64,000 bases of DNA from Pyrinomonadaceae bacterium (GTDB lineage Bacteria > Acidobacteriota > Blastocatellia > Pyrinomonadales > Pyrinomonadaceae), in NCBI GenBank assembly GCA_019186825.1, contig JABARP010000012.1, forward strand, positions 111,225 through 175,224, read 5' to 3'. Each line of letters begins with the position of its first letter. Positions within the stretch are counted from its first letter, which is position 1. Under the pieces are notes generated by a model. That model saw only the letters and a list, made by a program, of their open reading frames with translations, searched no databases and was not told the origin of the DNA. Below, piece by piece: positions 43,561 through 51,908 of this stretch. The translations under genes were made by a program, and so were the position numbers.

Positions 43561-44951
43561 ACAAGTACTCTCTCAGGATCTCCGGCCGCCATCACGATCA
43601 GCTCCGGCGGCATCTGTTCCCCGGCGACGGGCTGGAGGCGGTCGCGTTCGCTCTGTGCGGTCGGAACCGCACGGATGAAGAACACATCTTCACCGTTCAC
43701 AAGGTCGTCCCCGTGGCGTATGCGGATTGCGATCGCACACCGATCTCCGTAGCGTGGCCGACCGAGGCCCTCGCCGCCATCCTCGACGACGCCCGCCGAC
43801 AAGGCCTCGCGGTGATGAAGTTCCACTCTCACCCCGAGTTCTTCGAGCGGTTCTCCAAGCTCGACGACGAGTCCGACGCGGAAACGTTCGCGTCGGTGTC
43901 CGCCTGGCTGGATGACGGTGAACCACACGGAAGTGCGGTCATGCTGCCGGACGGCCGGGTCTTCGGGCGGGCAATGACGGAGGGAGGCGAACAGGCTTTC
44001 TCGAGCGTGACGGTAGCGGGAGACAAGCTATCGTTTTGGTATCAGCCGGGTGACTGCGATCCAGATTTCGATGGAAAGCTGGCCGCACAGCTGCAGCTCT
44101 TCGGATCCGGCACGACGGCCCGGTTGCGGCGGCTTCGGATCGGCGTGGTCGGGTGCTCCGGCACGGGCAGCTTCGTGGTGGAGCTGCTCGGTCGGCTGGC
44201 GGTCGGCGAGCTGGTGCTGATCGACGACGATCGCGTCGAGGACCGCAACCTAAACCGCATCGTCAACGCGGGCGAAAGGCACGTTGGCGAATACAAAGTG
44301 GACGTGCTCAAGCGGGCCGTCGAGGCGATGGGGCTCGGAACTAAAGTGGACGCGATTCCTCGCAATCTATACGATCCGGTCTGCGTGAAAAAGATAGCTC
44401 ACTGCGATGTCGTGTTCGGCTGCATGGACACCGCCGAGGGCCGACACCTGTTGAACCGAATCGCGGCGTTTTACGTTCAGCCGTATTTCGACCTCGGCGT
44501 GCACCTGTTGGCGGACGGCGAGGGCGGGATCGACGAGGCGAGCGGGGTGGTGCACTACCTTCAGCCGGGCGGCTCGAGCCTGTTTGGGCGCCGTGCCTAC
44601 ACGCTGGAGGAGGTTCGGGCGGAGGGGCTCCGACGCACGGACCCGGAAGCATTCCAGGCGGAGCGGAAGGCCGGCTACATCGAGGGGGCGGACGAGAAAT
44701 CGCCGCCGGTGGCGAGCCTGAACTGCACGATCGCCGGGATCGCGGTGAACGAGTTCCTCTCCCGCCTGCACCCATTCCGGTCGTGCGACCCGCGGGATTG
44801 CGACGTCGTCCGGTTCAACTTCATGGAGACGTTGACAACGAAGGAGAGTGCACCGGAGGAGTGTCCGCTGCTGGCGCCCCACGTGGGGCGCGGCGACGTT
44901 GAGCCATTGCTCGGATGGTCGTCGCTGAGCATGCGGGAGGTGGAGCCGTGA
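43557..44951 (+). CDS. JAB/JAMM peptidase fused to ThiF/E1-like adenylyltransferase
   Basis: A 464-residue fusion. The N-terminal JAB domain has candidate Glu27 and the metal motif HSH-x7-SxxD (H90, H92, S100, D103), the site that removes ubiquitin-like tags in eukaryotic and bacterial JAMM enzymes. The E1 part starts near 190 with the nucleotide loop GVVGCSGTGS, then LVLIDDDRVEDRNLNRI and VVFGCMDTAEGRHLLNRIA, which adenylate a Ubl C-terminus in this family. Cys390 in ASLNCTIAGIAVNEF is the best candidate for the catalytic cysteine. The ATG at 43557 overlaps the Ubl-E2 stop, so the two are translated together. Confidence 0.88.
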   Translation: MNKYSLRISGRHHDQLRRHLFPGDGLEAVAFALCGRNRTDEEHIFTVHKVVPVAYADCDRTPISVAWPTEALAAILDDARRQGLAVMKFHSHPEFFERFSKLDDESDAETFASVSAWLDDGEPHGSAVMLPDGRVFGRAMTEGGEQAFSSVTVAGDKLSFWYQPGDCDPDFDGKLAAQLQLFGSGTTARLRRLRIGVVGCSGTGSFVVELLGRLAVGELVLIDDDRVEDRNLNRIVNAGERHVGEYKVDVLKRAVEAMGLGTKVDAIPRNLYDPVCVKKIAHCDVVFGCMDTAEGRHLLNRIAAFYVQPYFDLGVHLLADGEGGIDEASGVVHYLQPGGSSLFGRRAYTLEEVRAEGLRRTDPEAFQAERKAGYIEGADEKSPPVASLNCTIAGIAVNEFLSRLHPFRSCDPRDCDVVRFNFMETLTTKESAPEECPLLAPHVGRGDVEPLLGWSSLSMREVEP

Positions 44952-45301
44952 TGCTGCTGAATTTGATCCGGCGATTATTTGGCAGGTTGTGGACCCGCAA
45001 GCCCTACCCTCTGCGGACCGTGCTCGCTGACAAGATCCCTGACGACATCGATCCGGGATCGATCTATCTGCTCGGCACCACCGGCCGGCCATGGGCCGCC
45101 GCCTTCGCGTGCCCATGTGGGTGCCGCGAGCTTATCGAACTGAACCTGCTGCCGGAGGGGAACCCGAGCTGGCGGGCCGCGGTGCATAAAGACGGCACCG
45201 CCTCCCTGCACCCCTCCGTCTGGCGGACCATCGGCTGCCAGAGCCATTTCTGGATACTACGCGGCAGGATCGTTCGGGTCGGGGACTTGACTGATGATTG
45301 A
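44951..45301 (+). CDS. DUF6527-type Cys/His protein of the ubiquitin-like operon
   Basis: A 116-residue protein whose ATG overlaps the E1 stop by one base (TGATG). It carries CPCGC (Cys54, 56, 58) in AFACPCGCRELIELNLLP, then SLHPSVWRTIGCQSHFWI (His87, Cys96, His99), suggesting a metal site or a Cys/His catalytic pair. The pattern matches what is annotated as DUF6527, which I recall next to ThiF and multiubiquitin genes in other genomes. It has no membrane helix. It could be a substrate adaptor, an E3-like factor or a protease; no experimental role is known to me. Confidence 0.75.
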   Translation: MLLNLIRRLFGRLWTRKPYPLRTVLADKIPDDIDPGSIYLLGTTGRPWAAAFACPCGCRELIELNLLPEGNPSWRAAVHKDGTASLHPSVWRTIGCQSHFWILRGRIVRVGDLTDD

Positions 45302-45323
45302 TCGGCACCCTTGGGTACGCCGA

Positions 45324-45441
45324 GAAACGGGTTCTCCGCACGAGGGAACGGTTCACCGCAAAGTGAAACGGTTTCGCGGTCCGGTTCAACCACTCACGGA
45401 ACCGTGAAATGCTTGCGTGGATCGGCGAAACGGTTTTGCGG
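45324..45441. repeat. imperfect short repeats of the GAAACGGTTN type after the ubiquitin-like operon
   Basis: Variants of GRAACGG-TT-x-x-CCGC occur at 45324-45340, 45345-45360, 45365-45379 and 45427-45441, the first three at 20-21 base steps (two helical turns). An inverted GGAACCGT core lies near 45398. No gene covers this stretch. It could be operator iterons or a degenerate terminator region. Confidence 0.45.
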
Positions 45442-45655
45442 ATCGAAGGCGGGTCATTTGTTTAGCAGCCGATCGTGATCGCGCGTTCGAGGTCTTTGAC
45501 AAGGTCGTCCACACGTCGTCCTCGATGCCAACGGACCGGCGGAATAGACCGGGCGTGGGAGCGAGCCGGCCGCGAAGCTCTACGGGTAACAGGGAAGGAT
45601 CGCGTTTTCGAAGAGCAAATTCAGTGCACCGCTGATGTCCGCGGAGTCCTCCACG

Positions 45656-45775
45656 ATGAGAATCATCTTCGGCGTAGAGGGGCTAAATCGCCGGTCAATT
45701 GTTGCAGAATTCTTGAGCGATGTAATGTGGCCCAATTGGCCAGTAAAAGTTATCGGCATCGCGCCCCGTCAATGA
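45656..45775 (+). pseudogene. possible remnant of a universal-stress-protein-like N-terminus
   Basis: A 39-codon frame (MRIIFGVEGLNRRSIVAEFL, then SDVMWPNWPVKVIGIAPRQ) resembles the beta1-alpha1-beta2 start of UspA-like domains (MKILLAxDGS ... RPWPxxxxVxVLSV) but ends in a stop directly after beta2. No ATP-binding half follows. It lies inside a 714-base stretch (45302-46015) that has otherwise only repeats near its left end and no recognisable gene. The resemblance is from memory and weak. Confidence 0.3.
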
Positions 45776-46015
45776 CATTGCTCCAACCTGCTAGTCAGGA
45801 ATAATGTATTCCGATCAAACGATGCACTCCGCCCATAGGAGTTATTGCGAATCGTCAGTGTCGGACGCGGGTGCCGCGGAACAGGGGTTTAGCGTGGTAA
45901 AATCGGCGACTGAACCGCTGAATATATCCAAAAACAATAGCACAAACAGGCAAAAGTTACGAGGATAGGAATCTCGAGGGTCGGCAGATAGGAGCCCGAA
46001 TTTGGCACCTACGGT

Positions 46016-48574
46016 TCATCTAAAATCGCCCAACGCCGTGAAGGAGGACCAGAAGTATGGCTCATGAAAACCTTGCTGCTTATTTTGAATCAAAGACAGT
46101 GCTGCTTTTTGCATGGCCTTTGATGTAGATTGTGTTTTAAGGTACTCAGCGTAGAACGCGACGGCGAAAAAGTTGGTCGATTTGTCAGTTGCCTCCCACT
46201 GCGATGCGATGATCGTCGTGCTACCCGAACCGAGCATCGCCCAAGGGACGCTGATGAGGCCTTCGCCGTTGTGGACTTTGCTGGTGTCGCACGAGGCGAG
46301 GAACGCCAGGCTGCCGGGTTTCAGGCGGAGCGCGAGTAGATCGTTGACCGTGACTTTCCCTGAATCGCCAGGTCCCGGAGCGAAGGCGAGAAAGGAGGAA
46401 AGTGGATCTTCGCTGTCGAGTTGGGCGTGCATCGAAAAATGGAGTATATCTGCGCCGGCTGCGGACCTCATGAAGGTCTTCCTCGTGGAGCGAATTACAG
46501 GAGCGGTTCCGAATAATCCCCCGATGCTTTTCGCTTCGTCGTTTACATGGGCGAGTCGCTGATTGTTGAAGGTGTCATTTGCAAAGATCGCAATTGTCTT
46601 TCTGCGAGGTGGCTCCGACGAGAGGCTTTGCTTTAGCAAATAGACCGAGGGCGAGTACGAGATGGTATTGGTTTCTATAAGGTATTTGCTCCCGTCCGGG
46701 CTTAGGGCTTGAAACGGGATACGCCACAGAAGCTTATCGGGCACGAACACTAAGTGACTCGATTTGAGCTTCAAAGGCTTGAGTAACAGATCGAAAAGTC
46801 GCTTGCCGTTGCTTTTGAAGAATATCCGGTCATTGATCTTTGATCGGGTTTCTTCAGCGAGTTGAGAAATTTGTTCTTCCCCGAGCCCCAGTTTCACGAC
46901 CCGAAGGGCCTCACCGGGTTCGATGACGAAGGCCAGGAGGCTACCGGACGGGGTGAACTCGTATGAGATCACGGACGTGCCAGGCGGCAACTTTAATCCG
47001 ACGGCCGAGAAATCCTGATCCAACTGGCTCTCAGTTCGTCGTTCGCTGACGATCTGCTTTTCTAGTTTGATGAGAGACTCCTCGCTAATCTTTCCATCAA
47101 CAAATTCCTTTGAGGTCGAGAAGAGCTTCGTTCGACGAGACTTCGACAGGTCGGCACGGGGCTTGAGCCCCGATTCTTCGATCCGATCCCTTAGAATATT
47201 CGCTTTCAATTGCTCGGAATACTCAAAAGCTTTAATAGGGGCTTGCTCGGACTCGATCTCGGACAGCAACCGATAAATCGAATGATTGACCTCCATCATC
47301 CCGATCGAGAGGGACGGCGCATCGCTGTTGCGGAACGGCTCGAATGCCCCGAGTGCCTTGCTCGCGAATTCTCTCGCCGATCGCTCATCGCCCGATCGCC
47401 AAGAGCCCAATGCGAGTTTGTAATAGATGCCCGGCAGATCGTCACGGTAGTTTGCCTCCTCGGTCAATCGGCGTAGGGTTTCGGAATGGTTGATAAGCTC
47501 TTTCCAATTCTTATCCCGCTCCGCGATCGTGCTTTTCCAGTACGGAATGAGGAAGTCGGAACTCGCCTGCTCTTTCGCGAGCTTCGAGAAATACTCCTCC
47601 GAGAGCAACCGGTTACCCTTATAGTTCTCGACCAAAGCGCGTCCGAGAAAACGCCCAAAGCCAAATGCATTCCGCTTGTCAATCAGTTCGAGTTGCTGAA
47701 GATACTTTTGAGCCGCCGGAATGTCATTCTCGTATAGTGATCGGAGCAATAGGCTTGTTAGAAATTGTCCGGAGTGCTCGTCGACACCTGCTCGAAACGA
47801 AAGGCTCAGGCCCTTCAAATAGTGGTCGGTTGCCTTACGCGGTTGGCCCGTGGCATCGAGCATATTCGCGAGTTCCAGATGCGCCACGCGGTTCCTGTGC
47901 TCATATCCGACCCCTGATGAAGCCTCGATCAACTTCTCGGAGTAAGCGATGGCCTTCGCTTGATAGTGCTTTGCGCTCCAGGCAAGACTTAAGAAGCGCA
48001 GTGACTCCTGGTAAGTGGTAGTATGCCCGCCGGCTAAGGCCAGAGATTCCGCCTTTTCGAACCAGAGGATCGCCGAGAAATCGTGCCCGGCTGAAAACAA
48101 TGTTCGTCCGACCTCAAGGTAGTAGCTCGCGAGCGTCGCAGAATCGTTCGGAGCAAGTGATAGAGCAAATTTAATGTTGTCTAAGGTTGGAGGGAATTCT
48201 TGTTTCCTTCGATAAACCGAGGCCTTGCAGAAATAGAGGTTGGCTGCGTCTCTAGGAGAGTTTTCCCTCAGGGTCCGATCGGGTGCGATTCGATCGACCG
48301 ATTCAATGGCGGCATCGAATCTTCCCAATTGGATGTATGTCCGGCATAGATACGAAGAAGCCTGAGCAGCTTCGACGATACGCCTCGCTTTCATCAGGCG
48401 TTCTACTTCCGAAGGACCGCGAGCAGCTATCTGGTCGAATAGACCCTGCGCGTAGAGTCTCGCAATACTCTCCGGGTTGCGCTGCGCGTCCGCCGTAACC
48501 GAGATGAGGACCAGAATGAGCGCGAACGTTACGGTTCGCTTCAATCTAGTCCTCAAATTCGGGTTATTATCCAT
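46016..48574 (-). CDS. exported TPR-CHAT protease (caspase-like)
   Basis: An 852-residue protein with an N-terminal signal segment (LKRTVTFALILVLISVTADAQ), a long TPR region (AEEYxxLGRF-type repeats to about residue 450) and a C-terminal CHAT domain. Catalytic His is in ADILHFSMHAQLDSEDPLSS and Cys in AFLASCDTSKVHNGEGLISVPWAMLGSG; HFSMHA and ASCDT match CHAT consensus. CHAT proteases cut partner proteins in cell-death and signalling systems. It is last in a five-gene operon, 9 bases after the small exported peptide. Export would place the protease outside the cytoplasm, unlike most defence CHAT proteins. Confidence 0.88.
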   Translation of the reverse strand: MDNNPNLRTRLKRTVTFALILVLISVTADAQRNPESIARLYAQGLFDQIAARGPSEVERLMKARRIVEAAQASSYLCRTYIQLGRFDAAIESVDRIAPDRTLRENSPRDAANLYFCKASVYRRKQEFPPTLDNIKFALSLAPNDSATLASYYLEVGRTLFSAGHDFSAILWFEKAESLALAGGHTTTYQESLRFLSLAWSAKHYQAKAIAYSEKLIEASSGVGYEHRNRVAHLELANMLDATGQPRKATDHYLKGLSLSFRAGVDEHSGQFLTSLLLRSLYENDIPAAQKYLQQLELIDKRNAFGFGRFLGRALVENYKGNRLLSEEYFSKLAKEQASSDFLIPYWKSTIAERDKNWKELINHSETLRRLTEEANYRDDLPGIYYKLALGSWRSGDERSAREFASKALGAFEPFRNSDAPSLSIGMMEVNHSIYRLLSEIESEQAPIKAFEYSEQLKANILRDRIEESGLKPRADLSKSRRTKLFSTSKEFVDGKISEESLIKLEKQIVSERRTESQLDQDFSAVGLKLPPGTSVISYEFTPSGSLLAFVIEPGEALRVVKLGLGEEQISQLAEETRSKINDRIFFKSNGKRLFDLLLKPLKLKSSHLVFVPDKLLWRIPFQALSPDGSKYLIETNTISYSPSVYLLKQSLSSEPPRRKTIAIFANDTFNNQRLAHVNDEAKSIGGLFGTAPVIRSTRKTFMRSAAGADILHFSMHAQLDSEDPLSSFLAFAPGPGDSGKVTVNDLLALRLKPGSLAFLASCDTSKVHNGEGLISVPWAMLGSGSTTIIASQWEATDKSTNFFAVAFYAEYLKTQSTSKAMQKAALSLIQNKQQGFHEPYFWSSFTALGDFR

Positions 48575-48583
48575 TGATCGCTC

Positions 48584-48841
48584 CTAACTTGCAGGTGGTC
48601 GGCAATTGCCACCGCCGTCATCATCGCCGCCGTCGGCTCCATTGTTCGGACGACAGTCGGAACACTGACGTACGGGGCAGTGATCATCCGCACCGAAAAA
48701 CGAGAGTAGTTGTCCCACCGCATACGAGGCGAAGCTCACGGGCAGGACCGCGACCGAAACAATGCTGCTTGCAGCGAAAATGTTTCCCGCGAGCGTTACA
48801 ATCAAGGCCGCAGCCACAAATAGGGTTTTGAGTCGTTTCAT
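48584..48841 (-). CDS. small exported Cys/Asp/Gly-rich peptide
   Basis: An 85-residue protein. A signal peptide (MKRLKTLFVAAALIVTLAGN) with Ala-x-Ala-like cleavage near IFAAS, then a hydrophobic stretch (SIVSVAVLPVSFASYAVGQLLSFFG), then a tail DDHCPVRQCSDCRPNNGA and a run of Asp and Gly ending in GGGNCRPPAS, with four cysteines. Its start overlaps the end of the S9 peptidase gene by 3 bases. It could be a processed signal or effector peptide, a substrate of the flanking proteases, or a small structural envelope protein. Confidence 0.7.
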   Translation of the reverse strand: MKRLKTLFVAAALIVTLAGNIFAASSIVSVAVLPVSFASYAVGQLLSFFGADDHCPVRQCSDCRPNNGADGGDDDGGGNCRPPAS

Positions 48842-50769
48842 TTTTGTTTCCTCCCAATATGGGTCTTTAGAAATTCATACATCGCACCCGTGACGAAACG
48901 ACCGGATACACCGTGCCCCGCCTGTGTCGCATATATGAACCAAACATCGGTACCCGCCTCTCGCAATTGAGATTTGAGGCCGAGAACGTCCCCTTCGGGG
49001 ACCCTTGAGTCCAGCTTCCCCCTGGTCAGGAACAACGGTGTGCCTTTCCATCGCGACGCGCTGTTAAGCGGGGAAAGCTCGTCAAGCTTTTTCATTAATG
49101 CTTCATCGTTGGGATCTCCGTATTCATTTCTAGCGAATTCGTCGATCCAGCTTTGTTTCAGATAATTTCGGATTGATACAAGCGGATATTCCGCTATCAC
49201 CGCGCGGATGCGGGAAGACTCTTTCAGTCCCGTCGCCAATGCTACGAACCCCCCGTAGCTCTCGCCCCGAACGATCACATTGTCTGGATCGAGATCAGGC
49301 TGCTTCGCAATCCAATCTAAGAGTGAGCTTATATCCCGGACGGCATCTTCTCTCTTGGGCCCGTTATCGGCATCCATGAATTCGCTGCCGAACCCTCGGG
49401 AGCCGCGAATGTTGGTATGAATGATCGAGAGTCCGAGAAAAGCTGCGAACCGGACGTCAAGTGAATTGAATGTGGGGCGATCAAGAACTTGCGGACCCCC
49501 GTGAATGAAGATCAAGACCGGAGTCTTGCGCTCCACCTTCGAGGGCTTAACGATGTATCCGGAGATCTCTTTACCGTCGAATGATTTCCAGCGAATGGTC
49601 TCAGGCGACCTTACTTTCCCGGCGAGTACTCCCGGCATACTGGACTCGGTCCAATTGGTCGTTTTCTTCGACCGTATATCAAATGATCTGATCAGTGCCG
49701 GCCGAGCGATGTTCTCGATGGTGAAGACCACCTCGCTGTCCGAAAGCCAGCGCGTATTCCAGACCACGTATGAACCATCCAAGAAATTGGTCGTTTCCGG
49801 TTTGATCCGTTCGTTCTTGATCTTGCCTACCCAGAGAGTGTCGATGCCATCGAATGCCTCCTGTACGAGGATCCGCTTCCCATCCGGTGACGGTTTAATA
49901 TCGCCCAAGTGCCCCCGAACATTCTGCAGGCTCACGATTTTCTTTCGGTTGTTTCGAAGGTCGAACGAAAGGAGGCAGCTCTTGCCGCCACACTCGGGAG
50001 AATCTTCATTAAGTATCAACGCCTTCCCCGAAGCGAAGAACGCTTTCGTCGAGTTTCCCGACTCCGACAGCGGCGAAAGCGCTCCGGACTTGATCGAGTA
50101 ATTGAAGATGTTCTGATTGCTTGCGGACTTCCAGTACTTGAGCAAAATGTTCCCGCGGTCTACGTCTATTACATTCCATAAACCTTTGAGATCGACCTGG
50201 AAGCAGGTGCTTCTATTCAGATCATGTTGGCAAAGTTTGGTCACCTTCGCTTCGTAATCGTTATGGGTGTAATAGATCGACTTGCCGTCTCGAGCCCAGA
50301 TGAATGAGTCGACCGAGTCATCCTTGCCCGTGAAATTCGAAAGCTTCCGAAGGTCTTTCCCGTCCCACAGAAACAGCGCGTAATTATCCGCATCGTCTTT
50401 GTCGTTATTGAATGCGATCAGAGACGAGGTGGGGCTGACTCTTAAGGTATTAGGGGAGCGACCTTCGACGAGTAGGCTCGGCTTCTTCAACGGAGCTTCA
50501 ACAGAATAAACGGCAGTCTTCTCATCGGTTACAAGCAATTTGCGAGCCTTGCGGTCCACGTCCCATATGAGATTGCTCTTTATCGCAGAGGGCTCATAGA
50601 ACAAATGCTTCACGTCATCGTTCTTGATGCGCGGCACACCTTCGACCTGGAACGATGCCGGGACGGGAAAGTCGCCAGAAGGCTGGGCTGGCGTCAAACC
50701 TGCAAACACCCCGATAAGCGTCAAAGCTAGAAACGCAGTCTGCCCAAACTTGTTGATTCCACTCTTCAT
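48838..50769 (-). CDS. exported S9-family prolyl-oligopeptidase-like peptidase
   Basis: A 643-residue exported serine peptidase. After the signal peptide (INKFGQTAFLALTLIGVFAGLTPAQ) comes a beta-propeller (blades with ISPDG-like KPSPDGKRILVQ) and an alpha/beta-hydrolase domain. Ser is in RGESYGGFVALA, Asp in RGKLDSRVPEGDVLGLKSQL, His in ATQAGHGVSGR. PVLIFIHGGP is the oxyanion region. The start at 50769 overlaps the anti-sigma-like stop, so the genes are coupled. S9 enzymes cut short peptides; the small peptide gene immediately downstream is a natural candidate substrate. Confidence 0.88.
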   Translation of the reverse strand: MKSGINKFGQTAFLALTLIGVFAGLTPAQPSGDFPVPASFQVEGVPRIKNDDVKHLFYEPSAIKSNLIWDVDRKARKLLVTDEKTAVYSVEAPLKKPSLLVEGRSPNTLRVSPTSSLIAFNNDKDDADNYALFLWDGKDLRKLSNFTGKDDSVDSFIWARDGKSIYYTHNDYEAKVTKLCQHDLNRSTCFQVDLKGLWNVIDVDRGNILLKYWKSASNQNIFNYSIKSGALSPLSESGNSTKAFFASGKALILNEDSPECGGKSCLLSFDLRNNRKKIVSLQNVRGHLGDIKPSPDGKRILVQEAFDGIDTLWVGKIKNERIKPETTNFLDGSYVVWNTRWLSDSEVVFTIENIARPALIRSFDIRSKKTTNWTESSMPGVLAGKVRSPETIRWKSFDGKEISGYIVKPSKVERKTPVLIFIHGGPQVLDRPTFNSLDVRFAAFLGLSIIHTNIRGSRGFGSEFMDADNGPKREDAVRDISSLLDWIAKQPDLDPDNVIVRGESYGGFVALATGLKESSRIRAVIAEYPLVSIRNYLKQSWIDEFARNEYGDPNDEALMKKLDELSPLNSASRWKGTPLFLTRGKLDSRVPEGDVLGLKSQLREAGTDVWFIYATQAGHGVSGRFVTGAMYEFLKTHIGRKQK

Positions 50770-51836
50770 CTCGTTCCAACACATCGCATTTCAAATGATG
50801 TCCGCTGTTTTTCTATGGCTTCGGACCTAATAGGATCAGTTGTGCTTGTCCCGGGCTTCTTGAGCCCTTGCGGCGGGCCAACGATACGATTGCCGTTCGT
50901 CAACGTGATAACCAGTTTCCATCGGTATGTTTTCGCAGGTTCGAGAACGACGCTCGAACGATAGGAAGTCTGAGATTTCGATTCGAAATGATCGATCAGA
51001 TTTTCATCAAGATCGGCGATGTAAATTTCATACGAAGCAGCACCCCTAACGGCATTCCATTTAAGGACGACCTCCTTTCCGTCTGAGACAGATTCAAGGT
51101 TGACCGTCGTCCTGTTCGAGCACGGATTCTCATTACCACGCGTTTCGACATTTCGAACGGTGGGCGCCGGAGATAAGGCTTTTTGTGTTCGTCCCTGACC
51201 CGATTTCTCGTTCTTCTTTGTGTTTACGGGCCCGCTACGACGATCCGGATCTTCTGGAGCCGGAGGATGATCCACCGGCGACGGCAACGTTTCGGTCCCC
51301 AGCGGAGGAACCGAATCCACATTCATGCCTACGTCACTATGGCCGCCTCTCGCCACGGTCGTCTCAGACGGAGCAAGTCGATCCCCGGCAACCAGGTAGA
51401 GCCCAATGATGAGCACGAAGATTAACCCCGCAAAGGCGGATGCTCTTGCGATCGGAAACGTCGAAAAGCGGGGGACAGCAAAGGCGCTCCGTGGACGTTG
51501 GGATTCGACCTGCAGCGAGTCTTCCAGGACGCAGTTCAAAAAATCGTGCGGTGTCGCCACCGGCAGTTTTGCCCGACATTCTTTACAAATGAGTAGGTGT
51601 CTGCCGATCTCCATCGAGCGAGACGCGTTCGCCCGGTAAATCGCGATATCAGAAGTTGATAGGTGATTCTGACTCATTTGTTCATCAACTCCTTCAGTCG
51701 TTTGTGAGAGTCGCACGAGCTTCTTCACCACTCCCGGGCTGAGCACAAGTGGCGTTCGCCGCCCTTCATTCAAACTCGCCATCTCCGCGATTTCCATATC
51801 AGTCGGTACACCTGAGCAGATGCCCCCCAACTGCAT
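50766..51836 (-). CDS. membrane anti-sigma-like protein with periplasmic FN3-like domain
   Basis: A 356-residue (or 343 from MEIAEMASL) protein. The cytoplasmic part has a zinc-finger-like IGRHLLICKECRAKLP (His-x4-Cys-x2-Cys), the hallmark of zf-HC2 anti-sigma factors. A transmembrane helix follows (ASAFAGLIFVLIIGLYLVAG). The outside part is Pro/Ser-rich linker and a fibronectin III-like domain (VVLKWNAVRGAASYEIYIADLDENLIDHF ... YRWKLVI). It follows the sigma factor gene by 72 bases and is coupled to the S9 peptidase gene. It most likely holds the sigma factor until an envelope signal releases it. Confidence 0.78.
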   Translation of the reverse strand: MQLGGICSGVPTDMEIAEMASLNEGRRTPLVLSPGVVKKLVRLSQTTEGVDEQMSQNHLSTSDIAIYRANASRSMEIGRHLLICKECRAKLPVATPHDFLNCVLEDSLQVESQRPRSAFAVPRFSTFPIARASAFAGLIFVLIIGLYLVAGDRLAPSETTVARGGHSDVGMNVDSVPPLGTETLPSPVDHPPAPEDPDRRSGPVNTKKNEKSGQGRTQKALSPAPTVRNVETRGNENPCSNRTTVNLESVSDGKEVVLKWNAVRGAASYEIYIADLDENLIDHFESKSQTSYRSSVVLEPAKTYRWKLVITLTNGNRIVGPPQGLKKPGTSTTDPIRSEAIEKQRTSFEMRCVGTR

Positions 51837-51908
51837 GCGACTCAGCGACCGAAAGCTCCTTAACGGCGAAACGCGAAATCTGACTGGTTGTTAAATAGTC
51901 TGACGCGT

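Noticed and set aside
37908..45301. RNA repair operon rtcBA near rtcR
   Set aside because: None of the genes around rtcR has RtcA or RtcB features; the divergent operon is ubiquitin-like.
45475..45804. 109-codon frame after the ubiquitin-like operon
   Set aside because: Arg-rich composition typical of a chance frame, no ribosome site and no similarity; a Usp-like fragment in another frame of the same stretch is slightly more credible.
48584..48841. Lasso or other RiPP precursor
   Set aside because: It has a Sec-type signal peptide and no B1/B2 protease, cyclase or other maturation gene nearby. The neighbouring peptidases are exported S9 and CHAT types.
46016..50769. Bacterial gasdermin system (protease plus pore former)
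   Set aside because: No gasdermin-sized partner is present; the only small gene encodes 85 residues with a signal peptide.
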